Below are positions 43,910 to 56,786 of a DNA stretch of 64,000 nucleotides, one piece after another. This DNA is from Paracyclopina nana (taxonomy: Eukaryota; Arthropoda; Copepoda; Cyclopoida; Cyclopettidae): the NCBI GenBank assembly GCA_019096065.1, contig JAGUCH010000008.1, forward strand, positions 5,399,001 to 5,463,000. The letters are read 5' to 3'. The position numbers and the translations under genes are program-made. The stretch's first letter is position 1, and each line of letters starts with the position of its first letter. Under the pieces are notes generated by a model. That model was not told where the DNA came from. It ran no database searches and saw only the letters and a program-made list of their open reading frames with translations.

Positions 43910-46887
43910 TTAATAACCATCAACTTCGCCTTCTTTTCTACGGTCGTTATTTGCAGTTATGATCCCATTATCTGAAACAGATACGCCTTGAACTCGAGCT
44001 CCTCCATAATTAGCAGCAAAGTAGACATCAACCACTTCAACCTTGTGGCCTTTGGTCTTTAGACTCTTTAATACTTTCTGGAAAATGGAAGAACTTCCAG
44101 CTTGTTTAAAATCTAAAAATGAGGAAATTATTGTTACCTGGTCAGTTCCAATTTCAACAAAAGTGGTCATTGGGATCAGCTGGTGATGAGGTCTGGGAGC
44201 ATCAATGGCGGTTTTTATGTCCTCATCCATCCACAAATGTCTCATAGTGACCTAATTTATTTCAAATGAACTTTTAATAAAATTACACAAATAAACTATT
44301 CAGTAATAACTATGCAGTGACATGTTTTTCATAAATCTAGAATTGTTTGTTTGCCAAAACAAGATGATTGCTTTAAGAATTCCTGAGTGGGAAATGAACT
44401 CTTACGTAAGCAATGGCGGAGATGATTCTTGGTCCTCCTGAAGCTCCAATGACAAGTTTCACCAAGTTGTCTTTGTCCAACACAATTGAAGGTGCCATTG
44501 AAGACAATGGCCGTTTCAGAGGCTTGATAAAGTTTTCAGCTGAAGGTGCTATTCCATAAATGTTGACAGCATCAGGAGTGGAGAAATCATCCATTTGGTT
44601 ATTCAACAATATCCTGCTTGATTTTGACATGATTCCTGCAAGTGAGGGGGCAATGAAAAATTATTTTTTTTAAGTACAAATGATAACATACCAGAGCCAA
44701 AATAGCTATTGACTGTGCTTGTCACACTCACTGCATCGCCATTTGGGCCCAATATGGAAATGTGAGAAGTGCCATGATCTTCTGGAAGACTGTATTGGTA
44801 CTCAGCTCCATAGAACTGAGAATTCCTGGTTGTTTTCAGGTCATTCCACTTGCTCATGACCCAAGTGAGCCAATCTTGACTTTGCAAGTAGCTCACAGTT
44901 TCATTGATTTGCCCTTGGATTTCAGGGTCATTTCTCCAATCCCCAAGTTTGGATCTTTGTGCAAAAGCAAATTTGGAGGCTTCAATGAATCGGTGATAAT
45001 TGAGAGCTTTGTCTTTGAAGTCATCCATTCTTGTGAACTTGGTTAGCAACTTGAGAATTCCACCAACAATGCAACCAGATCCTGGCGCAGAAGTAGTCAC
45101 CAACTTTTTCCCATTGATGACAAACTCCAGAGGATCTTCCCATTTGGCTCTGAAAATGCAGGCCAAAAAATAATAAGTTCATACCAAATACCTTTTTTGT
45201 GAGGCATTTTCGCTCATAATGCATGAATTTAAAAATGGAACTTTGAGAGGTCATGCTTTTCAGCACAATTTGCAAAGAGCAACAATTTACTGAGATATTA
45301 CTCTTTTCTAATAGTAATAACTCACGAGAATCTTTTAAGGTCTTCCATAGTGAGAATACCCCCCAATTTTTGTACTTCTTCAACCATTTTTCCCCCTATT
45401 GGGCCTTGGTAAAAAATGTCAGCTGTTCCATTTTGACCTATTTTCAATAATGTCTGCGCATATTGAGGCCTCTTGATAACCTCACCACTTTTGTATAATT
45501 TCCCAGTTTCTGGGTTGGTGTATTCTTCCCTGAAATCGAATCTCAATTAAAACCAGGAACTTTTTCCCAAGTTTAATTGGTCTAAAATTACCTCAAGTTC
45601 TGGTCAAACTTGTCCTCAACATCAATCATATTGATTGCTCTTTCCAAACTTCTCGTGATTTTGAATCCATTTTGGCATAAGTTTATGGTTGGCTGCATCA
45701 AATCAAGCATGCTTAAATTGGGATTGCCAAATCTAGTTTTGGCCTCGAAGTAGCCTAGTTTTTTTCAAAAAAGCCATTCATACATTTGAAAAATGTGTTT
45801 CGGTATTAAGTTGCCAAACTTTCAAAATACCAATTTTACACAAAAAAGAGAGCCAAATAAGCTGTTTCATATTGCTTATTTGCATGAATGGCTTTTCATT
45901 TTCCTTTGAGTTCTCCAGGTATGCCAATTGCTAATGGGCCTTGTGAGCTTGCTTTAGGATTGCCCACAAACATATCCCTTGTGGCAGCTAATGGCGCCAT
46001 TTCTCTGGCATTCAGAAAGTAACTCTTGCCCTCTGATTTAATGAAGATGGTCATGAAAAATCCACCACCCAAGCCAAGACTGTGGGCATGCACTGCACCG
46101 TTGCAGACTAAAGTGGCAATGGCTGCGTCCACAGCCGTGCCATTCTTGCGAAATATGTCCCTGAAACAATATGTTTTATAAAAGAAAAAAATATTTGGTC
46201 GCCCAACGTGGGGCTCGAACCCACGACCCTGAGATTAAGAGTCTCATGCTCTACCGACTGAGCTAGCCGGGCTCTCTTGTCAGAAAGTATTTTTTGTCCA
46301 TATTTATAAAGTTTCAGAGCAATTGTTCAGTTATGTCTAAAAACAAATATGGTGAATTTTAGGCATGCTTTCATTGGCTAATAGGCTGCTTTACTTAATT
46401 TATAATTAATTAATACAGCAACATACCTATCAAAGAGATCGTTTTAATGTAATTCCTTCAATTGGAATTACATACTAGCATTCTAAGGTCTTTTCAACTT
46501 TTTGAGGAGCACAAGAAAATAGAAAGCTTTTCAGTCTACATTGAGCACTTACACTCCCACTTTAGCACATGGTCTGGTATCTGTAGCAACTGCAGCTTTG
46601 GTGTAAATTCCCAATTGTGAAGTTGGTAGCTTAAATTCAAATTCTTCTGGTGGAACAAGTGGTGAGGATATTCCTTCATCATTATAACTATAACCTGAGC
46701 CTGAAATAAAATCACCTTTTTTGGCAAAGGACAGTTCTTAAAATGATTATTTTTTACCTGTTTGTTTTATCACAAGAGCAGCTGCCAAGGCCACTGTGCA
46801 AACCATGAAAATACCAACCAAGAACATGAAAAGCCTTGTGGTCCTTTTACTAGGACAACTATTATCTTCTTCGTCACTACTACTCAT
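43910..46887 (-). CDS. Gamma-glutamyltransferase (gamma-glutamyl transpeptidase)
   Basis: Nine exons (46887-46758, 46700-46553, 46160-45904, 45754-45592, 45529-45326, 45149-44692, 44635-44406, 44251-44138, 44077-43910) give 623 residues with consistent phases. The enzyme cleaves glutathione and gamma-glutamyl amides outside the cell and transfers the glutamyl group. It has a short cytoplasmic N-terminus, a signal-anchor helix (LFMFLVGIFMVCTVALAAAL), a KAAVATD segment and GLGGGFF. The autoprocessing and catalytic Thr is in DHGTSHISI, with the following AVSVTSTVNSYFGS, and PLSSM and GASGGPRI close the active site. All borders are GT-AG except the third donor, which reads AAAG|GAAAAT. Unspliced, the frame stops three codons later. 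Either a GA-AG intron is used or the copy is damaged. A tRNA-Lys gene lies in intron 2. Confidence 0.85.
46200..46272 (-). tRNA. tRNA-Lys, anticodon CTT
   Basis: 73 nt with a full cloverleaf: acceptor GCCCGGC against GTTGGGC plus discriminator G, D arm GCTC...GAGC, anticodon loop CTCTTAA (CTT), T arm GTGGG-TTCGAGC-CCCAC. The A and B boxes are intact. It lies within the 392-bp second intron of the GGT gene, on the same strand. Confidence 0.95.
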
Positions 46888-49192
46888 TTTTTTATTTTAA
46901 ACAATTTCTCTAGTAAATGATGATAAAATGGAGCCTGCTGCTAGCCTGCAGTTTGACAAATTTTGACACTTTGCACAGTGGTCACCTGGGTGCACATGAT
47001 GAGGCCTGTCCTGACTTTATTTACCTGGGTGCGCATAGGGGCACGTGCTGACTATATTATATGATCTGGCACTGTGTGATTTGTCAGAAAAAGTATTAAA
47101 AGCCTCAGTTCTTCAATTGTTTCGTATAAAAACCAGTTTTGGTTGATTTCGTGAGCATTTTTCCAAAAAAAAGTACGAAAAGGTATCATGAAATCTAACG
47201 ACTTTTTCATTGAGCTTCCCATTATAGTTGATTTTTCATTTTCACCTACACACTGTATTTCGTTTCATGACCTTACATATAGTAGAGTTTGAAATTTTAT
47301 TGAATGTTGAAAATGGCGGACGTTGTTGAGCGTCTCAACAGAACAGCTGAGGTAAGCAAATAAAGAAATGACGCTGTACTAACCCTACATTGTGAAAAAA
47401 AAGAAAATAATTTTTTATTTCGTCTCTTCATATCTAAAGCTTACTGGCCCCGCAGTATTGTCAAATTAAAATTAATGCTTCATTTCAAAGTTTGTGCCGA
47501 AAATGCAAAATAGAGGGCGTATCAACCCTCGTGCAAACTCACGGCAACATTTTCGCGCAAAAATTAAGAGGGCGGAGCTTAACCTCAGATCCAGATGTGG
47601 TATTTTGAATTAGCTGTCAAACTGGCATTTTTATGAATTAATCAACAAAATTGTCTAGTGGCACTGATGAAATAGAGAACTTCCATACAAAAGTTTGGGC
47701 GATTTTTAGGAGCAAGTTTGAGCTCAAAAGTTGTTCTTTAGTTCCAAAAGGCATTTTTTCTATTTATTCTGGCCCAGAGGCTCGAATTTTGGGTGTTTTG
47801 TTTCATTGACCTTTCAAATAGAGCAATGACTATGACAGAATCTGTCAAAAAGCTTAATAAGGAGGCTCCGAAAATCAGAGCTAGAGGTCATTTTCGATCC
47901 AACTATTGTTCTTAGTGCAAGCTGCTGGGGAGCAACTGCTGCTTAAAAATGATCGCGATGCTTATAATGATCACTGATATGAAGCATGTATCCGCCAATT
48001 GGCCTCAACTATGACCAATTTTTAAGAAAATCATACCAAAATAATCACTGTAAATCAAGGATCTTTTTTATTAAATTGAATATCCTTGAATTAAGAGAAT
48101 TCTTAAAATTATTTTCAAGCTTTTTTGTTTATGTTTGGTGACGTCACATCTGCTAATGCTTTTACCGCCATCTGTTGCAGGCCTTTTAACTAAAATGTTG
48201 AGTTTGACGGCGATCGTAATTGGACTGTTTCCTTTTCATAGCATTTTCTACAACTGTATGATTAAAATGAAAGCCTGAGCAAAGTAAAAAAGCCATTCAA
48301 TTTTGCGCACAGAACTATTCAATTACTTAGGAAGCAATATTTCTGTTATTGTGCACATAACTTATAATTATTCCATGGCATAATTGAATCAATCATTTTA
48401 TTAGAGGCTTATACGACTTTTATATGTATTGTATACCAATTCTTGCTCTTAGAACATGGTTACTTTGTTTTGCCTCTAGCTTGTGTCTTAAAAAAGTTTT
48501 TTAATGCATGAAGAGCCTCTTTTATTAAAATAGGCTCATTCATGCATAAGCTAGATAATCTTCAATGAAATTGCTACTTTTTATTTTTCCATTGAATCAA
48601 AATTGTAGCTTTGAGACAAGAGGAAAAACTCCTTTCCTGGAAACTTTATAGGATGTATCTCTTCAAAGGGATACACATTTATAAGCGTTTATGTGCAAAA
48701 ATAGCAATCTGTGATAATTATGAAGCACACAGTTATAATGTATTTTTAATGGTTTACCCATGATATTTTTTGAGCTGAGCCATTTCAAAAAGAAAAGATA
48801 CTTAGAGATTAAGATTAAAACAACTGAAAAGAAGTGCTCATTCATGATTTCTGTAGAATTTCTTGGCTCTTATTTGTGGACAAGAAATAAAAAATAAGCA
48901 ACAACGAAATGGCCACATCATGAACATTACTCCTTGCAGCTCTAAGAAGCAGTCATAAACGTAACACCATGTATTTTTCACCTGTGTAGTCATAACACGT
49001 ACAGCATTGTTACAATACATCAATACAAAATGCACTCTTTCAACAAATGCTAGTCAATAATTTAGCAATGCAAAGCATGAAGGAAAAATAAGTTTTTTTT
49101 TCTAAACTTTCCAGATGTCTCTTGAGCCAATTCTTGATGAAGTTGAGAAGTACTAGGTGTAAATTCATCTTTCTGCATGGAATACTGTTTTT
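46888..49192. other. Intergenic DNA between GGT and the GPCR, with one possible first exon
   Basis: The stretch is AT-rich. At 47313-47351 (plus) an ATG in strong context starts 13 codons ending exactly at a GTAAGC donor (see separate entry). No downstream exon was joined with confidence. Nothing else is recognised. Confidence 0.35.
47313..47351 (+). CDS. Possible first coding exon (MADVVERLNRTAE)
   Basis: The context gaaaATGGCGGAC is a strong start site, and the 13-codon frame ends at GAG|GTAAGC, a good donor in phase 0. It would be transcribed away from the GGT gene. A candidate second exon starts after ccccgcag at about 47447, but its product is not recognisable. May be chance. Confidence 0.25.
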
Positions 49193-51352
49193 TCACATAA
49201 ATACACCTTGTTGCCTTGTTCCATAACTAGGCCTTAATGTGACCAATCTGGTGTTGTTAGGATCATGCATGCTTTGCATAGAAGCCCCTCCATAGGGAGA
49301 AGAAGGCCTATAGGCCCTTAGATGGCTTTTACAAAAGTAAGTGTAGCAGAAAGCATCCCTGAACTTTTTGCCTCTCAGCAAGTAAAACAGGAAGTTGCCA
49401 GCTGAGTTGACAACGCAAAACAAATTACCCAAGCAAATGAGGTAATCTATGAAAACAGATGAAATCTGGCACATTTGATCCATTTCATTCTCCTCCTGGG
49501 CCAGCTGGAAATGGTCACATTCTAGCATTTCATAAATGTCTGGAATCACTTTGATGCTTTGGCATATGATGAAGAGCAAAGAAATGGCCACCAAGGTGAT
49601 GGCCAGGTCAATTTCATGAGGCTTTAGCAGGGAATTTTGGGCCACTGTGGCAGAAGGCCTACTGCTACTAATAGTATTCAAATTGAGCTGGCTGATAGCT
49701 TGCCTTTTTTGCCTCTCTGACATTTCCTCATTTTTGATGGCAATTACTGTGGTCACTGAAGATCTGGCTTGTTTCAACATCACCATCCTGGTGGCAACCT
49801 TTGGAGTCAAGATTGGCTCTTCCTCACCATCTTCCTCAGATGAGTTCGGCCTCTTTTCAGTCCTCAGGAATTGCCTTCTGAATTGGTAGGATCTCCATAT
49901 TTTGCTCAGAATGAAGCCATTCAACACAAGGAGAAATGTGTAGGGAATGAACTCCATGAAGACAACTTTGCTCCAGAATACATAATAGGTGGCATAGTAA
50001 GGGTTCTTTCGTAAAGCTGTTTTTCTCACGTCCTTTTGTACCAAGTTGCCAATGACAAAATCGCAAGTTTCCATCTCGAAGAACTGTTGGAAAAGAAGAA
50101 AGGAAAAAGGTTTTTTGAGCTAGCAAATCTTGTGATTTCGTGGAAAAAAATATTGCTTTGTGATGATGCCTTTCTGCGTCAACGATGCAAATTGCTTTTT
50201 TTAATAGTAGTTTTTATTTACCTTGGGTAGGTTGTAGGTAATGGCGAAGGTGACAGCCATGGGCAAAAGGGCCTTTTTCAGCTTGAATTGCTTGAGTGGG
50301 TGAACTATGGCAAAATAGCGCTCAATTGTCACTGCCATTGTCACGTAGACAGATCCAGTTCTGGCAATGTGCAAAATTCCGTGGCAAATAGGAACTATGT
50401 CTGCATAAATGTGGATTCCAAACCTGAAGCCAAATGAAAAAATGAATCAAATTGGCTAGAACCCTTTAGCATTATATGTTAACGATTGCAGGCTTTTCAA
50501 TCAATGGCGTGGATTCATTCTGTTATAATCATTTCAAATAGTGATTGGGAACTGAATTCTGAATGCTAAGACTAATCAGTTCTTTGTGACATTTTCTTTC
50601 ATCTTATTGCACACAAATTGAATACGTAAAATATGCCATCGTTTTGTAAGGGGTCACTAGCAATAGTTGTGCTTGATCTATGCGAAGGACTATTTTGAAT
50701 GTAATGTGAAGAAGAAGCTTCCCAGACTGATTCTATTAAAGGTAATTTTAGACCTTGTTACGAAGTGTTTAAATTATCTTTCTAATGCATGCTAGGAAAA
50801 ATCCAAGCTGACAATTTTCAAGCTAGCTCCCGAGACACTTGATACAATAAAGAGAAGGTTTCCATGGCTAGCTAGGCTGGAATGCTTCAAAAAACTTGAA
50901 CAATGGCGCAAGAGTAAAGGCCCTTTGAAAAAGCACAAGATCAATTAAGTTCATAGGTTGTGTAGTAACTAGTTGATGAGGCAATAATCCACAGAGTTGG
51001 AGCTAATTTCCTTAGCAAGCCATGACTTTTCCTCATTTAAAAGCTAGCTTTCAAAAAAGTACTCAAAATGTTCATTGTCATACCATTCTGAAATAGCTGG
51101 GAGGCCTATGTAGAGAATTGCCACCAGGAGAAAGATGGAGTCAAAAATGGACAAAGCTGTCAGAAATGTGGAGAAGAAATCCCTGATCCTCGGTTTGAGC
51201 AGGACCACAATTGACATCAATGAGCCCAAAATGCCCACTGTGGACACGAAGGTCAGTGCCACGCCATCAAGGTAGAAAATGTAGCTGTCATCTGGCAAGC
51301 CCAATGTGAGCTCATCAAAAGTGACATTTTCATCATAATTGCTAAACATGTT
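49193..51352 (-). CDS. Rhodopsin-like GPCR, FMRFamide-receptor-like
   Basis: Three coding exons, 51349-51063 (ATG at 51349), 50423-50222 and 50083-49193, give 459 residues with matching phases. The N-terminus is extracellular with an NVT glycosylation site. TM1 includes VGILGSLMSIVVLL. The TM3 end ERYFAIVHPL is the DRY-type motif, then comes PKFFEMETC. A long third loop rich in charged residues and Thr/Ser precedes TM6, and TM7 is NSAGNFLFYLL in place of NPxxY, as in FMRFamide/myosuppressin-type receptors. Role by family: G-protein-coupled receptor for a neuropeptide. An upstream exon ending at 51503 (CCA|GTAAGT) could add 19 residues from ATG 51556, in frame, or may simply be 5' leader. The peptide ligand is not determined. 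Confidence 0.83.
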
Positions 51353-51556
51353 CTGAAAAATTAAAAATTAAACAATTGACTTCATGAAAGATTATATTTG
51401 AAAAGTGATCAAAAAATTCCAAACTATCCCTTTAACACCAATAATATCTAAGCCAAAGTAATTCGGAAGGTTGCTTCAGCATAAAGGATAAAATGTACTT
51501 ACTGGATGTATCAACAAGTTGGAAAGTCCTTCCGTTGCTTCTCTGGATGCCATCAT

Positions 51557-52379
51557 GAAAGTTACTGCGGACGAAAGTCGCCTCTTCTTTCTTCTGCTCT
51601 TGTGTTGAAAGCTCGGATGAGATCCTGCTACGAAGAGTAAAGTTACACATAATCACCATTGCATTGTCTGCTGAATGATCAATGCCTGTACTAATAATTA
51701 GTAGGAATACATAATCTCACCAAATTCCACTTCACAGAATACTTTTTACTGCCTAAGATCTAATTATTATCTTCTCTTCCTTTGATCTCTCGATCTTGCA
51801 TGCTTCTAACATAACCAAGTTTCTTTCCTTTTTGTCACTTTGGATGCAGCTCAAAATGTCTTGATGTAATTAATGTGGAGTGATTAGTTTGCTTGTACCG
51901 AAAAGTAGAAGAATTGATGATTAGCAGTCAGATGAATTTCAATTAGGAATCTAAGAATGTTTCTTTCTTTATCAAATATGAAGAATTTGGTGACTTGATC
52001 CAGAAACCCTAATTAGTAAAAGCAAAATTTGTACTCTTTAATTAAGGCCATGAGCGTACACTTAGCATTTTTGGGTTAAGGTGACGTCATTGAGAAACCA
52101 GTAATCATCATCGTTGAAGTATAATTTATGCATTACCAAAAATCTAGTATCTAGCACGATTTTTTGGTGAAAATGCAAATTAAAGTCGACATCTAAATAA
52201 TTTTTAGCGTCTTTCCTTTCGTGATGATTTTTGGCACCAAAAGCCTTTCTCTTGCAATTCAAGCATGGGTTTTCGACATACTCATTATGAAAAGATTCCG
52301 TCAAAATGTGTGCAATAATATCTGCTAAGATTTATACAATCACAAAGCAAATGATAATTTATGCAACATTTCATATACA
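51557..52379. other. Intergenic DNA between the GPCR and the SMYD gene
   Basis: Likely holds the GPCR promoter and leader. No gene or repeat is recognised; the frames present are under 81 codons and lack splice support. Confidence 0.4.
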
Positions 52380-52385
52380 TTTATT
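52380..52385 (-). terminator. AATAAA poly(A) signal of the SMYD gene
   Basis: Minus-strand AATAAA 87 bp beyond the stop codon. Confidence 0.5.
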
Positions 52386-52471
52386 TCAAGAAACTCAGTG
52401 AAAATAGGGAGAGGTTTCGTTACTCACACATTGAATTTACGTTAGGAAAGGCAAAGAATTATACATCAATT

Positions 52472-54423
52472 TTAAGTGAACTGAGCTGAAAATGTTTGAT
52501 CCAAATACTTGCAAGTTTGCAAGTACGCTTTTCCCCCTAGGGAATCTTTGGGCTCCATTTTCAAGCATTCGAGGATTTCTTGCAAAATCTCCGTATTTTG
52601 AGTGGCTTTGAAGAGCTCGAACAGAGTCATGCCTCTACTGAAAGACAATCCCGGGTCCAGCTTATGGAATACAGCCAACACCTCTTGGCATAGTACCACT
52701 TTTCTTGCATCTCCCCGTGGTAACAGTTGAGTAAGGTAGCGCTTGGCAATCAACCTCATATAGTGATTAGGATGCAGCACCTTTGAAAGTAATTTTGAAT
52801 ATCGTTTAGATTGATCCAAATCCGCTACATTTGCGAAGATGATGAAAAATAAAAAAAGATAACTCGATTCCTGATTTGAATTGAGGCCGTGTAGCCTCTA
52901 CTTTGAAAGCATGTAAATCTATAAAGAAAGGACAAAAATGATCTCGTATTTTAGCCTTAATTATTAATGTGCATTCTCAACTTTGTCACTTTTTTAAATA
53001 GTGATTGTAAGTTACCTAAATGATTACTTCCAGCGAGCAATCTTTAAGAGACCCAGGTGTGATAAAAAAGGATCACAAAAAATAAATAATTTTTTGCAAA
53101 TATATTGTAGTGCCACTTTTGGTAAGTTTGCTATTAAGAAGAAAGCTTCATTCGCTAGAATTTTAAAATTGGTATTGACCTTGCCCGAAGTTTCCAGAAA
53201 TTCCTCCAGATCTTCAATCTTGATCATTGCTGGATCAATGGTGATGGCACTGAGCAATTCCCAGAAATGTCCAATTAATGAGGCCACAGTGGCCTCAGAA
53301 ATGGCAGTTTGGCAGCAATTGTAGGTGGCATTTTCGAGTTCGATTTGCATCACAGAGTCACATTTGGGGCATTTCACACTGCCAATGTGAGTGCCTTAAA
53401 TCGAAAAGAACGCGCTCAGCCTTTTTTTAAAGTAAACAAAAGTTGTCTTACCCAGCTCAGTTGGATCCTGACATCTGTTGCAAGTGCAGGTGAAATGCCA
53501 AAAATGCTCCAATTTTGCTCTCCTTTCGAAAGTGGATCTCAGCAAGTTTGTGTAAGTGATGGTGACTTCTTCTCCCTTTTTGATGAGAACCTGAGCATAG
53601 ACATAGATTTGGAAGCCTCCGCCAAAATGAGGCAGCACCACGTGTCTTGCATTGTTGGTGCAGGAATGTGAGATGAACGAAAAAGTGGGGAAAATGGCCC
53701 TCCCTTGGCCTCCATAAACCTCAACTGAGTTGGTCTTCAGTAGCCCAAGGCACCTCGCAAAATCAGCCCTGGCTGAGCCGTCACCAACCAGATGGGTCAA
53801 AAGGTCAGCTGACTTTTGCACTTGCTCCAGCTCTTCGAGATCAGTGATGTCATCATTGTGATCCATAAGAAGGTCCAGCCTCGAGGCCAAGTCTCTGTCC
53901 TCATTCGCGGCCAGCCAAAGCCTGTATTCGATGATTCTTTAAGTATTTCAATTATGCATTCAAAAAATAAAGGTAACCTGAGAGGTGCCAGGAGCTCCAC
54001 CTGATCCGAACCAAGTCCAGAATTTTGCCAAAGCTGGCATTCGTATGGATCATGTTTGGAGCAGAATTGGCACAGCAGCAGGCCGCATTTGCAGGTTTGT
54101 AGGAGCGAGCCGGCAGTTTTAGGGCCCAAATGGCAGCTCACGCAACTTGTCATTAACGGTTGCTTTTGTTGGTTTGTGCGAGGTCCTGAGGCTGCACTGA
54201 GGTCATGGATGACCAACCTTCCTGGCTTGATATCCCTGATGGCCACTAAACACCTGCCAATGCCCTTTTTAGTGGCGATTTTGACGGGGAAGCAAGTTTT
54301 GTAGTCTGCATCCAGGTGCAAATGTTGATGGGCATGGCAAATTAAGACTGACTTGCAGTTCTCACAAAGTAAGCAATTTTCATTGTGGCACACAAAACAA
54401 CCCCCAGCTTCTTCAGGTTCCAT
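52472..54423 (-). CDS. SMYD-type SET/MYND domain protein (arthropod SmydA-like)
   Basis: Four exons, 54423-53978, 53936-53452, 53394-53185 and 52824-52472, give 497 residues. A Cys-rich start (CFVCHNENCLLCENC) comes first, then the SET N-part (KKGIGRCLVAIRDIKPGRLVI). A MYND-like zinc module follows (SCHLGPKTAG...CKCGLLLCQFC...C). The SET core includes FISHSCTNNA and EEVTITYTN, the post-SET zinc site is CTCNRCQDP, and the tail is helical with LHPNHYMRLIAKRYL. Family role: protein lysine methyltransferases; the arthropod branch is little studied. The usual NHSCxPN motif reads SHSCTNN, so activity may be altered. The third intron fits best with a GC donor (TCG G|GCAAGG), the only solution found that keeps the phase. 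The others are GT-AG. Confidence 0.82.
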
Positions 54424-56786
54424 TTTTCGAGTTTCACTCTCTGCTTGCTTGATTTTGGCTGAACGCCAAAATTTCGCATCATTTCAAAGCTCAGAGAGGG
54501 AGAATTACTCTACTAGAGCTGAAAAGTGGATATCCATTACTTTTGCAATAATAATGATTTTACAACGTAATACTTTTTTTCATGTGCTGGATCGTGATTG
54601 TGTGTTATGGCCCACTTTTTATCTGATACTCGATATTTCGGCAGCTGAAAATTGTTTCTACCAATTCAATCATTGAATAACCATATTTTTCAAGTGGTTT
54701 GGAAAAATGTGAAAAGTTTCCATTAAGGAGCAAAATGATGCCATTATTCGAGGTCGTTTCTAACATTCACCAACAGTCAGACAATGGCAAAAATACTTGC
54801 ATTTTCAGAATTGAAAAAGAAGAAATCCGAATTTTTATCCTTTATCAATATTTTAGTTTATTGATTTTTTCTGGTGAGTGGTTAAGGATACAATGAGCTT
54901 GCGTATAATAGTCTGACAACAGCTTTTTGTGAAAAAATGCGTACTGTACTGGATGATGTGGGCCTGGTTTAGCCATGCAGGGCTAGGCTAAATCCCTGCA
55001 TTTCACCAAGAGAATGGCTTGGCAGTTTCCGAAACTGTACTTTTCAGTCGTCATCAAATGGTTCACAGAAGTGAACAGTGTCTTACTGGGAACAAAAAAG
55101 CAATTTAAATTGGTCCTGTCACAACCTTTTAACATTTTCATTTCCAAGAATGATTGCGTAAAAGCTTTCTTAATTATAGAGTAATCTTTGAAAAAGCCCT
55201 ATAGTCAATTATAGTCAGGTATATAAGTACATATAAACAAATAAATTTTGATGGCAACGAGTACTTCTGAAGCCTTACAGGAAAAGAGAATCCTGGCCAA
55301 TCTTTGTACTCTCAAGTACTTTAATGCTAGGCGTGTACCGTTTTGATCCTGTCATGCAGAGTGAAGAAGCAAAGCTGCTACGTGCCAAAGTTGAGAAAAT
55401 TCCCAACCAATTCACGCTGGGAATCATCCAAGAAAATGCAACATAAAAATAAAAGCATGCCATATTCATCGAAAAGCATATTTAGTTAAATGTCACATGG
55501 CAATGATAATTTAAAAAAAAGTCCACTGTGCACAGGAAGCCGGCCGGCGAGCACGCTTTGCACACTCGCGCGCGCGCGCCTGCGCACTTTTAAAACGCTA
55601 TGTGTTGCGCAAGGAGTCCTTGGCATCATAACACACTGTTACAGGAATGCAGTGGCGGAAAAAGATGCGATGATTGTGTTGGCTCACAGGATTTTATTTC
55701 TTGGACAATCATATATTTAGTAGCAATATAATATTTATGTAATATGTTGATATATATCCTCGCGCGAGCGAGAGCGCTCGAGTAAACGCACGCTTTACGG
55801 AGCGCACGCGTCGCGCCCTCGTGATATTATAGATTTATAGATATTTTCTGCTGAGTGGAAGTGCTCAATTGTTTGTAGTAGTATATAATAATATAATGTA
55901 GACATTTAAAAACACCTGCAATTCACATTTAATAGGTTTTTTTTTGTTTATAGTAGCAGCAAAATTGATGATGATTTCTTCCACTTTTCTGCTTTTCTTA
56001 GTATCACAATTCCTGACAAAATTCTAACTTTTCTTCCGTATGATGATGACCAATTGAAATCTATTAATGACATTCTGTTTTTCAATGTAGCTAACTAATA
56101 AAAAATGCAAAATCAAAATTGCCTCAAAAGCAGTCACATTTGGGGGGGGGAGGGAATCAGCAGTAGTATCTTTGGACTCAAAAATCATTTTTGCTAGTAA
56201 TTTAAAGCCAAATAGTATTTGTTTACAGACAATCAACACACTTATTTGGAAAAACAATCATGATTTTGTAATGTGCTGAAAAGCTCAAGATTTTTAAAAC
56301 CAGACTCCATGTTGCAGATTTAGTAGTAGTAGTAATTTTTGGCTATGATAACTGCAAAAGAGGAAAATGGGCTCATTACAAAGCACTGCAAATTATAACA
56401 AATTCTTTTCCAGGCTCACCATTTGCATCTACTTTTTCAGCGTCACTCTCTTTAGCTCAGGAGAAGTCTTTAAAGAAAATATAGAAAGTTGAAGTGATAT
56501 GGCTTATCAACAAGTGGAACTGAAAAATATCCAATTCCTCTTAGATATACTGTAAGCCAGTAAGAAAAACGTTGCAAATCACGAGCCTGCACACAATTAT
56601 GAACTAGTGCACATCTAGTATGTCTCTATGTGTAATCATTAATTAAAAGTATATACTTTTAGGGAGACAGAACAGTGTTCTTCATCATCAACAACAACTC
56701 GCGCTTCTTCCTTGTCGGACTAGTCTATTTTGGCCGGATTATTTGATTTCTTGAGGTCATTTGGTAATTTCTGTCGTCCGACGGCC
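54424..56786. other. Intergenic DNA, about 2.4 kb
   Basis: No gene is seen. Two CpG-rich purine-pyrimidine patches lie at about 55543-55590 and 55760-55820 in otherwise AT-rich DNA, and a run of nine G at about 56143-56151. The first patch has alternating cgcgcg that could adopt Z-DNA. The role is unknown. Confidence 0.4.

Noticed and set aside
44097..44137. Reading straight through the last GGT intron
   Set aside because: The frame stays open, but the 60-bp GT-AG intron restores the usual GGT spacing before KVLKSLKTKGHKV.
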